Made by a program: the position numbers and the translations under genes. The notes under the pieces were generated by a model that saw only the letters and a program-made list of their open reading frames with translations, had not been told where the DNA came from and did not search any database. Below, piece after piece: positions 13,040-23,430 of a DNA stretch of 64,000 nt (position 1 is the first letter of the stretch; every line of letters starts with the position of its first letter). The DNA comes from Meconema thalassinum (taxonomy: Eukaryota > Arthropoda > Insecta > Orthoptera > Tettigoniidae): assembly GCA_946902985.2 (NCBI GenBank), contig OX336395.1, positions 17,276,708 through 17,340,707 of the forward strand, written 5' to 3'.

Positions 13040-13245
13040 GACGAAGTCGACAAGATCATTTAATATTACAACCTGCTGGGATTTGATCCCAGAACCTCCA
13101 GACTACGAGTCTAGGTGGCAAACTACCTCACTCCTCTTCTTGCCTAGTACGCCTCAATATAGTGCTGCCTTGGGTTTGTGTGGGTATCTACCCACATAAC
13201 CTAATGGCAGGATCCAACCAGCCTTCGGGCTGACCACCTAACAGA
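13040..13245 (-). repeat. tRNA-like SINE head, copy 2 (Thr-CGT-like)
   Basis: On the minus strand, 13076-13092 forms a perfect T-arm (CTGGG, 7-nt loop, CCCAG). Positions 13098-13114 form an anticodon arm (CTAGA, loop CTCGTAG, TCTGG, one G-T pair) whose loop centre would be anticodon CGT. The 5-nt variable loop lies between, and a GTG/CAC D-stem sits in the expected place. The expected 7-bp acceptor stem is not formed, so this is a tRNA-derived SINE promoter, not a tRNA gene. Sequence on its 5' side (to about 13245, with ccgaaggctggttgg) looks like the rest of the same repeat. Confidence 0.55.
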
Positions 13246-13929
13246 CAGATGATTGCGGTGGTATACAACATGACACTGAGTTGTCCCATGCTAGTACCAG
13301 TTTCTCTCTATCCTCACTACTATTGAATTGTGTTCCTCATATCCAAAAATAAACTACACCCGCTCTGTTTATCGCCATTGCTCTACGTTTGACCCAGATG
13401 CTATTTGCACTTGTTAAACAACAATCAAGAGCTCCGAACAAGTGTACGTGAGGAACTCGTTGGGCTTCGTGCTTACGTCCCTCCCTCTGTTTGCCCAACG
13501 TAATATGCTGTTCGATGACGCACTTCCCTTCCTATTATTGTGCAAACAATTTGAATTCATTAACCAACCATACCGCAGATTGTCATATTTGTGATTGAAA
13601 TTTGTGTACACTAATTTTGTGATTGGATTTCGGTGTGTCACAGACACAAGTGTACACTCCATGGTGATTGTATTACTTGGCACTCGTGGAATGTACATGA
13701 TATGTAGTCAGTGTCTTTTGGAACTTTCTCGAGAGTCCACCCCATCTCTTGAGAAGCTTTCCCAAGCTTCTTAAAGTGCGTACTAACTAAGGTTTTTTTT
13801 TTTTTTTTGCTGTCGCGGACATTTTTGTAAATCTTTTCATGCTGAACAATTCTTACACTCATAGTACATGTATATTTTCAACGTTTTTTTATGCCTGATG
13901 AGCTGCGAGTTTGAATGTTGGGTCAGCAT
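13246..13929. other. No gene seen; T16 tract near the right part
   Basis: Contains only weak frames (13414-13698 and 13638-13862, minus strand) without motifs. A run of 16 T at 13793-13808 could be the poly(A) tail of a minus-strand retroelement copy; which one is unclear. Confidence 0.4.
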
Positions 13930-14097
13930 CTTTTTTATTATTATTATTTTCTTTTTTAGCTTTCCTTTTTTTATTCACATAGGCTTAAAATTACCAACAC
14001 AAAAATAAATGACACTGCACTGAGGTGCCTATGGCACATGCACAAGAACAGGAAGTAAAAGACATTAAACACCGAAAAGAAAAATCACTGTGGGAGT

Positions 14098-17000
14098 TTA
14101 AAAAGTATATAGACACTTAGAGAAAGCAGGTTCAAGAGATGTACTTCCAACGTTCTCGCCGTAGGCTGGCAGGTTCAGGTGCTGAGGGGTAGAACGTTTC
14201 TCTAATACGTAGTGGATCAGTGCTGCCAGGAGCCATATGACCGCGGCGCGCAGAGGCCTGGTACGACAGGTGTATTCCATTGATAGAAGGGTTTTCTTAT
14301 TGGCACTGGTGAGGAGCAGTCCGGAGATTCGCGTGATAGTCTGGCCTTTCCATTCCCACAGACTGGATGGTCCAGTACAAGCTGCGATACGATGTTCAAG
14401 CGTATCTAGAGAATTACAAATGTCACATGAGGGGGTCAGAGTTCGGTTGTGACGAAACATTTTTTCTTTGGTGGGTATAACTTCATTCACGTAGTAGTAG
14501 AGTGTTTCCCGCCACTGTAAAGGAATCCATTTATCGTGCACGTTTGTCCATATTTGCGACCAGAGCCGGTGCGGGAATTTGGTTTGAATGTGGGAAAGGG
14601 AGCTGGTAGACTCCTTGGCCACGGGGTAGAGCTGACGTGTGGTGATGGCTCGGCCTGCATGTCGTAACGCTGGAGAAAGTTGATCTATGAAGCGCAGGGT
14701 GCGTTTGAGAGAGTGCAGTGGGGTAGCATTACGTGGCTGGGTCGTCGGTGGATGTGTTAAGTCGTGAAGAACCGCTTTGGCATACGTCTGGCGATCCGAG
14801 TGCTGCACTTTGATAATATTTCGGGCTAGAAGCGCAGTGCATTTCCAATCTACAGATGTTAATCCCAGGCCACCAGTGGTCAAAGGTTGGTACAATTGAA
14901 GTCTGGCAACTCGATATGGTTTCCCTCGCCATAGGTAATAACCAATTGCAAGGTCAATCTTCTTAAGTACAATTTGGGGGGGTGGGAGGATTTGTGCTGT
15001 GTACCAAACTTTACTGAGGATAAAAGTATTGAGGGTCCATACTTTTTGAAGAATAGTGAGATTACGGGTGGCTTGTTCTAAGATGATCGCACGGGTTGTG
15101 TTTAGTATGCGATTCCAGTTGCGAGTAATCATATCACCAAAGTTGGAAGAGAACGTGATGCCCAGTAATTTATGTTCTTGAACTACTGGTATCCATGAGT
15201 CGAGAGTAGGCCACGTTCCAAAGGGTAGGAGTGCTGATTTGTTTACGTTGATGGTGGCTCCTGAGTGTACTTCATATTTATGAATGAGATCTTGTAGAGT
15301 AGTTATGTTTCGGCGACTACTTAATATGAGGGTTACATCATCCGCATATACTTGTAGGTTGATTGATGTGGTTCCCAGGGAGACTCCAGGGAGCTGGGTC
15401 GTAACGTGTCTGATGAAGGGTTCCATACTCAAAGCAAAAAGTATTGTAGATAGAGGACAACCCTGTCTTATGGATTTCTGGATGACAATGTCCTTTGTGA
15501 GGAAACCATTCACTTGGATTTTTGAGGTTGCATGACTATATAGCGTGCGCAGGGAGGCCATAAGTCAGGGTGGAAAGTTGAATCGTTGCAACACGGCCCA
15601 TAGGTAAGAATGACGTACTCGGTCAAAAGCATTTTGAAAATCTAGACTCACTAGGGCGGCCTCCGTAGCAGTCGTGTAGGACATATGCAAGAGAAAGCTT
15701 CCTAAGTTCGACAAACAATCAATGATGTTGGACTGTTTTAAAACACTGTATTGCTCCTGACTGAGGATGTTTGGGAGAAAAAGCTTAATGCGCGTGGCGA
15801 GAAGACTCGAATATAACTTACAGTCCGTGTTCAAGAGCGTAATGGGGCGATAATCCGCCAGGGTTCTAGGTGCCCTGGTTTTCGGGACTAAAACAATGAC
15901 TCCTTGTGCGAAAGCTGTGCCTTGCTCTGCGTGAGAGAGTAATTCTCGAAAAACAGACAATAAATCGTGTTTGATGTATGGCCAGAAGTGTTTATAGAAC
16001 TCGAAAGATAACCCATCGAGTCCTGGTGACTTATTTTTATTTGCGGATTTAATGGCGTTCTCCAGCTCGTGTTCCAGGACATCGCCGTCGAGTGTAGCTG
16101 CATCTTCGATGCTAATGTGACGTTGCAAGGGTCCGAGATAAGGCGCTAATGGTGGGGTAGTATCACTCGGGTCATGGGAAAAGATGGCGGTAAAATGATC
16201 CGTGGTTTCTTTCAGTATATTTGGCAGTCCGGTAATACGTTGATTTCCTTTCTCCAGTACGGTGATGAATTTTTTCTTCTGCTGATGTGTCTCTTTTGCA
16301 ATATGATAAGTGGCAGTCCGTTCTTCCTCTTCCAGATATGGGATGCGGATCCTATGCAGGACACCTTTTAGTGCACTTTGTTGTAAAGAACAGAGAACAT
16401 GTATGATTTCATTCAGCTTATGGTGAACCGTGTGTCCCTGCTGTTGTAGTTTTGTGTAATCATAGAGAGCTTGTTCATAAAAAACTCTCGTGCGGCGGCG
16501 ATCCGTTGCGCTCTGTATTGATACGTTACGAAAAAATCGCTGTAAGGCGGGTTTTGCCGCTTTAAGCCACCATTGTAGAGCAGTGGTTTTCGTCGTACTA
16601 GTTGGCTCCAAAATATAGAGAACCTGTCTCTGGCCTCGGGGGTCTGAAGGATAGCATTATTTATTTTCCAATAACCTCTTCCCAAAAAGGGGACAGGTGT
16701 ACCAGCTTGTAAAGTAAAAACTATCGTGTGATGGTCACTAAACGGCACAGGGTGTACTGTGATATTATGCAGGGAGTTGACGAGGGGGTTAGAAATGTAA
16801 ACTCTGTCGAGTCTGGAGGCCGATGTGCCTCGGTAAAAAGTAAATTCAACTTGATCCTTGTGTATAACTTCCCATGCATCCTGTATGTGTAAGTTACGGA
16901 TCATTTCCCTCAAGGCTTCGGACTTATTGGACGTTGGCCCTAGCTGGTCTTTTGAATGTAGGACACAGTTGAAGACACCTGCCAAGATAATGTTTGTGCC

Positions 17001-17372
17001 TCGAGCTAAATGTGGCGGTAAATCGTTTAAAAAGAAAGCTTCTCTCTCCATTCTACGATGGGTACCGGATGGGCTATAAGTGTTAACCAGGACCAGGTCT
17101 TCATATGTAGCCGATAACACTCGTCCAGAGGGATGGGCTAAGAAAGCCGTACGATTTAACCCAGCTCTATAGACTATAGCAGTTCCTCTGGACTCTTCCC
17201 CTAGGTTGACGAAGTATTCAAATGGGGACAGGACATCTAAATTGGCTGTGCAAACCTCTTGGAGCAATAGAATGTCGACATCATTGTTGGTGATGAACTG
17301 TTTTATTAGCTTTAATTTTTCGACGTTAGTGATACCGTTGATATTTGCTGTGGCGATGGTACGTAGAATCAT
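14098..17372 (-). pseudogene. LINE ORF2: endonuclease + reverse transcriptase, one frameshift and one stop
   Basis: ORF2 nicks target DNA and primes reverse transcription there. The endonuclease (from 17372) shows TANINGI, LLLQEV (Glu39), SRLDRVYIS and FSDHH (residues 211-215); its usual GDFN motif reads GVFN at 132-135, losing a catalytic Asp. A frameshift near 16585-16605 moves to the RT frame. The RT carries SPGLDG, DYRPITLLN and motif A LVSLDFQNAFD at about 15640. A single in-frame TGA at 15565-15567 interrupts it just after NFPP, then the same frame continues with RQGCPLS and VYADDV. A C-terminal CX2CX7HX4C knuckle (residues 379-395 of the last segment) and LWRGKPYRV...GGLGL complete the domain set. 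The C-terminus stops at 14098. Confidence 0.85.
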
Positions 17373-17537
17373 GAGGAGTACGATGAGGTGGCGTAGAAAG
17401 TTGCTAACATGGCGCGACCAGCTATGGCTGTAATATTCGCCGTTGCAACCGTGTATATAAAATTGCCAAGTAAGAAAAAGAACCAGTACAGCATCACGCG
17501 AGGAGAGTCGAATCTTTCCGTGGAAGTCACGGTGGTA

Positions 17538-18931
17538 CTATTGACAAGAGTTTAGTTCCGCTAAGACCGGTGCTAACTGTAAGTCGAATGCTTGCAGCGA
17601 CTCCGTGGAGTGAGCACGGAACTTTGCTCGCATCGTGTTGATAAAGTCTGAGACTTGTTCGTGCTGTCCAGTTTGCGAACACACTTGCAGAATGGAAATG
17701 ATTTGCCCCGGGCTAGGAATCGTCGTCATTTGGCACAGGTCTGCCATCATCCGGTGAACTTCATGAGCGTCGGTTGTTGAAGGGACAGCGGCGGGGGTGA
17801 TGTTGGAAACTGGAAGGCTGGGGCTGTGGTTGTCTTGTACACGTAAACGGGGGTCTCTTTTTTCACTGGTATGTGCCTCTATTTTCTTCTGTTTTTTAAC
17901 CTTTTGCTAAGGCTTACGTGGTGGCATTATTTCGGCAGCTGTAGTGGTATCTGATTCATCAGAGGTACGGCTGACTACCATGTCGTCCCGACTATCTTCC
18001 GACCATTTTGTTTTCTTGCATATTCCAGGATTATCATGAGTGGGACTGTCGGGTTGTAATAGACTAGGTGTGACGTGGGAAGTTTGTAGGGGTGGGAGGT
18101 CAATGGCCGAGGAATATTGTTGATTTATTTCCGGTTGAGTGACCACAGGCGTTGGTGTGTTGTCTGGCAAGGACTTGTTGACGGACAGCTGGCTGGGCGT
18201 AGCCCTTTCCGTAAAGTTTTCAAGTGGGGGATAGCTCTCGTCATATTGTTGGCGCGAGTCGCTCAGGTTGGGACCCGGTGGCTAGTACTAGGGGTGGCTG
18301 GAGTAGCAAAGACAGATGGCGTGGTGACCTGGTCGAGGCGTGACATCACGTTGTAGCGGCGGGGGCAGTCAGAGCGGAGATGATCAGTTGCATGACAAAT
18401 GGCACATGGTCTATCTTGGCCGTCGTAGCTGACTTGACCACGGTGTCCATCAATGGTTATGAAGGAGGGGATTTGCTGCTTTAGTTCTATGTGAATTTGT
18501 GAATTGAATTTGTCTGATGCCATTTGCTACGGGTAATATTGCGACCAGCATTCATTAGTGATATTTTTAACTATGCCATATTTGGAGAAATGGAGGCGTA
18601 TTTTATCAGCGGCTACTTCCGGGGGGATGTTAAATAAGCGGACTCTCGTAGCTTCCACGCCTGCTGCAGTAATTTCTACTGGGACCGTGTCGCCATTAAA
18701 CAGGGTGAGTCTGTTAATGCCAGCAAATTTATTTAAAAGTCGTTCCATAATAGTTGGAGAGATTACCTTAATGTAAACAGAGTTGGAAGGTGCGTCCAAT
18801 TGTAAAGCTGCTATTTGATCAACGGTGATCTTCAGGGTGTCTGCTACAAAAGTGTGTATTTCTGCTGCCGAGGGTCGTGTTGCGTTCCTCTGGAAGGAGC
18901 ATTTCAAAGTATTTTTTCTTACGTGTTGCAT
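17538..18931 (-). pseudogene. LINE ORF1: RRM-like and CCHC zinc-knuckle RNA-binding protein, broken
   Basis: ORF1 proteins of LINEs bind the element RNA and help carry it to the target. The first ATG in frame is at 18931. The N-terminal part (to 18530) has an RRM-like stretch, VRLFNIPPEVAADKIRLHF. An in-frame TAG at 18527-18529 follows. Next come a short basic segment and one CCHC knuckle (CAICHATDHLRSDC) ending at 18263. A 1-nt type frameshift near 18265-18290 moves to the second frame, which continues as a Ser/Pro/Thr-rich segment to a TAG at 17907-17909. It then stays open through a Lys-rich patch (KVKKQKK) to the final TAG at 17538. The two TAG codons both sit in Pro-TAG-CAA context. It lies 165 bp before ORF2, normal LINE spacing. 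Confidence 0.75.
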
Positions 18932-19003
18932 GGTTATTCCTGGTGATTTTCGTGTATAGAAACGAAAACCACTATGAGATGAGACGATTTGATATAGGCG
19001 CAC

Positions 19004-19764
19004 TTGACTGTTTCGTTACGCTGGGTTATCGGTAGGAGCAGCGAGTTATTCTTTATTCTTTGTAATTCACTGTCCACCTAGTGAGACTTTCTCAAACTAC
19101 TCTTTTGAGATTTTTTCCACACTGCTTTCTAGTATTGTACACAGTGATGAATATCTATGCAAAAGTGTAATGGCGGAAAATTTATGCTTTCCAACCAGAA
19201 CTATTACATATCTAAATGAGAGATTTTTATACGTTCCATTACTTGCCTTCACTTATGGCGATGCAGCACTATAACATTCAACTAAATTCACTACAATATT
19301 ATAAAGCAGTTACGATAAACGCACATCTTGAATCTTCTCTACGCGAACATATACAAGCTTGATAATCTTCGTCACGGCCTCCGCGATCACACCTGATGAC
19401 GTTAGCACCACCTACAAATGCCGTCTGACTGCAGGCCATTTTCCCACCACGCTCTGTCAGTTGGTGAGAAAAACCGACGGTCTGAATTGTTTGGTGGATG
19501 GAAGTGATATTATAAGATGGATTTGCCACCACACAATTATTTAATCTAAATTATTTGGAAGACTGAAAGTATCATAATATTTAATACAAAGGCATTGCAG
19601 ATGCTTAAAATTATGTTGTATGTTTCATTGTTCATTAAGTGGTGCGGCAGGTGCTTATTACTCATTGTTACTAACATTGGCGGTGCACTGATATTAGAAC
19701 AATGCGTAATCCATTATTATGGAGGGGAATAGCAGTACAGAATCAGTCATACCTTACTTGTCCC
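19004..19764. other. No gene seen
   Basis: AT-rich sequence upstream of the LINE and left of the mariner-like relic. Frames at 19299-19532 and 19359-19544 overlap on opposite strands and show no motif. Confidence 0.4.
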
Positions 19765-20400
19765 ATATACAGGGTGTTCATCAAGTTACCGGACGCAATA
19801 TTTCCTTTTTTTTTCTGACGCTGTATTACACACACAATAGTTCCACATACCTTCAAATAATGAACAATACTTTCTTATCTTCAGAGGAAGTATTCTGGAA
19901 GTGCTGGGGTTAATAAATGGTCAGACATAACACTAACGCGTTCCCACAGTTCCTATTCACAAGAGATGTTGAAAGTGACTAGAATTTTCTTGCTGGCAGA
20001 AATTAACACACACGTGTATTGCTGGTATTATTTGTCCAATACATTTAGAAATTGCTTCTTTGAGTTCATGTAAGGAATGAGTATTATCTCTGTATACTCC
20101 TTCTTTTAAATATACAGAGAGAAAAGAAGTCTGGAGAGGTTAAATTTGGCAGACAAGGAGGTCACAAATTACATGAGATTACTCGATTGCCGAAAATATA
20201 TTGCAACATCGCCAACTTTTGCACTCAAAATAACAACCCATGTTGTGGGCGTAAAATGCATTGCCATCCGCTTGACCTTGTATGACTCACTTTGTGCAAT
20301 GTAACAGCTGCACTGTTAACAGGTTCTACCATGTCTGATAACATCTCACATTCAAGCTGGACAACTTACTCCTTCAGATGCTGGTAGGTTTTTGCTGAGG
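19765..20400 (-). pseudogene. Mariner/Tc1-superfamily transposase C-terminal relic
   Basis: On the minus strand around 20020-20135 a frame reads TSFLSVYLKEGVYRDNTHSL, followed by HELKEAISKCIGQII and shortly after by HFQHLL. This matches the end of many mariner-like transposases, where the third catalytic acid of the PD...DFFLWGYLK region is followed by a leucine-rich helix and a terminal HFQHLL. The catalytic Asp motif itself is not readable upstream, and stops are frequent. At 19770 acagggtgttcatcaag resembles the outer end of such an element. Family assignment is by pattern memory. Confidence 0.55.
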
Positions 20401-21430
20401 ATTAACACTACCTAAGGGAAGACGATAAGAGAGAAAAGGAGATAGGTTTCGGCATAGAGATGAGTATTGGTAGATAGGATGAGAAGCCAACACAAAACAT
20501 GAAGTAAATTTATATATAAAAAGGAATTTAGTCGTGCAAACCGTATGAAATGTCTAACTTTATTGGGGACTCGCACAAGGCAAGCGGAGAGCGCAGCGTG
20601 AATAGAGGTTACCTGCAAGCGCTTGGGAAGTGCTCTATCCCTCCCGAGCCGATATTCCAGTACTATAGGGACGGGTGGTAGTCAGGCAAGACAAAGTATG
20701 CTAACGGAAAACGATGTAATAACTTTCCCTTCAGAAGGGTTAGATTTTATTATGCATTTAAAAATTCTGGAAAGATTTGAATTTGGAGTGATGATTTTAT
20801 TTCTGGGCACTGTTGGATCTCTGGCAAACCAATCGAATGCTCCCAGAGAGTGAAGAGACAAAGTGGTTTTGATGATTTTTGCGAAAATCTTACACGCATA
20901 CCAATAGTTGCACTTGAGGAAAAGTAAGCTTTTATCCAGCACGATGCCGATTAAAAGTTTAGAACAGAGGAAGATCTCAAACCTAACTCAAGCAAAACTT
21001 AAATTTTGAAAACAAACCATAAGTCAGAGAGAAAATCTCTACAAGTAGGAAGCTTGCGGAGCTTGCTATACTTGCCTCAATGGCTTGCTAGAATTGGCTA
21101 TGAAAATCAAGAGAAACTTTGAAAATGTTGTTACTTGGAGTTTTAGTTTAAATGCAACAAGTAGTTTGAGGAATTATCCGTTTTCGTAAAGAGGGCTTAA
21201 GCTTAGAACAAGGATCAGGGAAGAGAAGGTCCTGCCTAATTGTGATTCTAGCGAGGAAGATAAAGCAAAAAATAGAAATAATTTATTTAACAATAAATAT
21301 ACAGTAAAAGTTAGAAAATTAACAATGGTTTGATTTAGAATCTTATGTTTTCAATTGGAAGAACTTTTTCTTTGTTTAGTTCTACAAACATTTTGAGAGT
21401 CTCAGACCCAATAATAAGAGGTTTACAATT
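20401..21430. other. No gene seen
   Basis: AT-rich sequence between the transposase relic and the Tc1-like element. Frames 20412-20618, 20623-20853 and 20682-20942 overlap one another without motifs. Confidence 0.4.
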
Positions 21431-21432
21431 TA

Positions 21433-22897
21433 CACACATCAAAAAAAGTTTTGCATCACCTCGGTTCCAAGAGTTCCGGAACCGTTAAATACAAAGGGAA
21501 TAGAGATCAACACAAACAACATTTCAGCTCGTTTTATTGCTCATGAGACCCACACATTGCATGTTGTACCATCATACAGCTAGACTTTCAGCATTTGTGG
21601 TCCAGATTGCAGTACACACCACTACCTCTAATACCCAGTAGCACGTCCTCTTGCATTGATGCATGCCTGTATTCGCCGTGGCATACTATCCACAAGTTCA
21701 TCAAGACACTGTTGGTCCAAATTGTCCCACTCCTCAACGACAATTCGGCGTAAATCTCTCAGAGTGGTTGGTGGGTCAAGACGTCCATAAACAGCCCTTT
21801 TCAACATATCCCAGGCATGTTCGATAGGGTTCATGTCTGGCGAACATGCTGGCCACTGTAGTCGAGCGATGTCGTTATCTTGAAGGAACGCATTCACAAG
21901 ATGTGCACGATGAGGTCGAGAATTGTCGTCCATGAAGACAAATGCCTCTCCAATATTCTGCCGATATGGTTGCACTATGGGTCGGAGGATGTCATTCAGG
22001 TATCGTAAAGCCGTTTCGGAGCCTTCCATGACCACCAGTGGCGTACGTCGGCCCCACATAATGCCACCCCAAAACATCAGGGAACCACCACCTTGCTGCA
22101 CTCGCTGGACAGTGTGTCTAAGACGTTCAGCCTGACCAGGGTGCCTCCAAACACGTCTCCGACGATTGTCTGGTTGAAGGCATATGCGACACTCATCGAT
22201 GAAGAGAACGTGATGCCAATTCCGTGGGGTCCGTTCAGCATGTTGTTGGGCCCATCTGTACCGCGCTGCATGGTGTCGGGGTTGCAAAGCTGGACCTCGC
22301 CATGGACGTCGGGAGTGAAGTTGCGCATCATGCAGCCTATTGCGCACAGTTTGAGTTGAAACACGACGTCCTGTGGCTGAACGAAACGCATTATTCAACA
22401 TGGTGGCATTGCTGTCAGGGTTCCTCCGAGCGGCAATCCGTAAGTAGCGGTCATCCACTACAGTAGTAGCCCTTGGGCGGCCTGAGCGAGGCCTGTCATC
22501 GACAGTTCCTGTATCTCTGTACCTCCTCCATGTCCGAACAACATCGCTTTGGTTCACTCTGAGACGCCTGGAAACTTCCCTTGTTGAGAGCCCTTCTTGA
22601 CACAAAGTAAAAATGCGGACGCGATCGAACTGCGGTATTGACCTTCTAGGCATGGTAGAACTACAGACAACATGAGCAGCGTACCTTCGTCCTGGTGGAA
22701 TGACTGGAACTGATCGGCTGTCGTACCCCCTCCGTCTAATAGGCCCTGCTCATGCATGGTTGTTTACATCTTTGAGCAGTTTTAGTGACATCTATGAACA
22801 GTCAAAGGGACTGTATCTTGGATACAATATACACAGTCAACGTCTATATGCCGGAGATCTGGGAACCGAGGTGATGCAAAACTTTTTTTGATGTGTG
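21433..22897 (-). mobile_element. Complete Tc1-like DNA transposon with TA target duplication
   Basis: Terminal inverted repeats are exact over about 36 bp: cacacatcaaaaaaag at the left end (from 21433) and its reverse complement at the right end (to 22897), continuing through ttttgcatcacctcggttcc. Each end abuts a TA dinucleotide (21431-21432 and 22898-22899), the standard Tc1/mariner target duplication. Length is 1,465 bp and it encloses one uninterrupted transposase on the minus strand. Intact ends plus intact gene suggest a recent insertion that may be mobile. Confidence 0.95.
21628..22653 (-). CDS. Tc1-like transposase, DD34E, intact
   Basis: This 341-residue protein cuts the element out at its inverted repeats and inserts it at TA sites; it would act in the nucleus. 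The start is the ATG at 22653 (MPRRSIPQFDR). Residues about 5-50 form the first helix-turn-helix (GLSTREVSRRLRVN). GRPR at 58-61 is the hook-like linker that Tc1 proteins use in minor-groove binding, and a second helix-turn-helix follows to about 115 (VSTQTVRNRL). The catalytic acids are Asp153 (FIDE), Asp243 (MDDNSRPH) and Glu278 (SPDMNPIEHAW), with 34 residues between the last two. Length is typical of the family (about 340) and there is no stop or frameshift. The motif usually written FTDES reads FIDEC here. Expression is not shown by the sequence. Confidence 0.93.
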   Translation of the reverse strand: MPRRSIPQFDRVRIFTLCQEGLSTREVSRRLRVNQSDVVRTWRRYRDTGTVDDRPRSGRPRATTVVDDRYLRIAARRNPDSNATMLNNAFRSATGRRVSTQTVRNRLHDAQLHSRRPWRGPALQPRHHAARYRWAQQHAERTPRNWHHVLFIDECRICLQPDNRRRRVWRHPGQAERLRHTVQRVQQGGGSLMFWGGIMWGRRTPLVVMEGSETALRYLNDILRPIVQPYRQNIGEAFVFMDDNSRPHRAHLVNAFLQDNDIARLQWPACSPDMNPIEHAWDMLKRAVYGRLDPPTTLRDLRRIVVEEWDNLDQQCLDELVDSMPRRIQACINARGRATGY

Positions 22898-22899
22898 TA

Positions 22900-23399
22900 T
22901 AAACAATATTAAATGGAGTACAAGTTTCGAACCTAATAAAGCACTAAAATCTTAAAAAGATTTTTAAAAAGTGTGCTTACGATTAAGAAATTTGAAGTTT
23001 GTAACGATAATTGTATAGCAATTTTAAGTTTGAAAGTTTAATTAGGTACGAATTAAGCACCTTTAGAATGCCTTTATGGCAATCGAAAAGGCTATAAACA
23101 AATGTATTAGATTCCTGATTGTAACAGAAAAGGAAGAACAAATCACAAGCGGAAATTGCCGCTATTTTTAATATAAGTTACTAGAGGTAATATACAAAAA
23201 AATTGCACAGGTCGTATTAACGAAGCCTGGATTACACAATTAGTTAACTCCTATGTAATTAGAAAAAGTACGATTCCCTAATTTTAGAAGGGAAAGATAC
23301 ATATTAAAATGTGGACTAACCACAGTTTATACAGGGTGAATATATGGTAAATCCAACAAAATGGGAGGGAGCCTCTATGGGCCTCGTAGAAAAAAAAAG
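22900..23399. other. No gene seen
   Basis: AT-rich spacer between the Tc1-like transposon and the RTE-type LINE; no motif or terminal repeat noticed. Confidence 0.45.
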
Positions 23400-23430
23400 A
23401 ACCCAATACTACTACTAATACTCCTCGGCC

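Larger units (their letters stand above)
13930..18960 (-). mobile_element. Near full-length L1/Tx1-like LINE, inactivated
   Basis: Two consecutive ORF regions on the minus strand have the classic LINE order: an RNA-binding ORF1 (18931 to 17538), then an endonuclease/reverse-transcriptase ORF2 (17372 to 14098). The proposed 3' end is the A-rich/AAT-rich tail (minus strand) at about 13930-13980, preceded by AATAAA. The 5' end is uncertain and I found no target-site duplication. Placement in the L1/Tx1 group rests on SPGLDGLSFEFYKHFW, DYRPITLLNTD and the C-terminal GGLGL and CCHC stretches. Lesions are five: two TAG and one frameshift in ORF1, one frameshift and one TGA in ORF2. Confidence 0.8.

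Noticed and set aside
13069..13140. Functional tRNA-Thr gene
   Set aside because: No acceptor stem pairing, and a second diverged copy shows that it is a repeat.
16413..16584. Last ~55 codons of the LINE endonuclease frame as genuine protein
   Set aside because: In this overlap the other frame (LQWWLKAAKPALQRFF and onwards) is the family-like one, so the tail is an out-of-frame extension after the frameshift.
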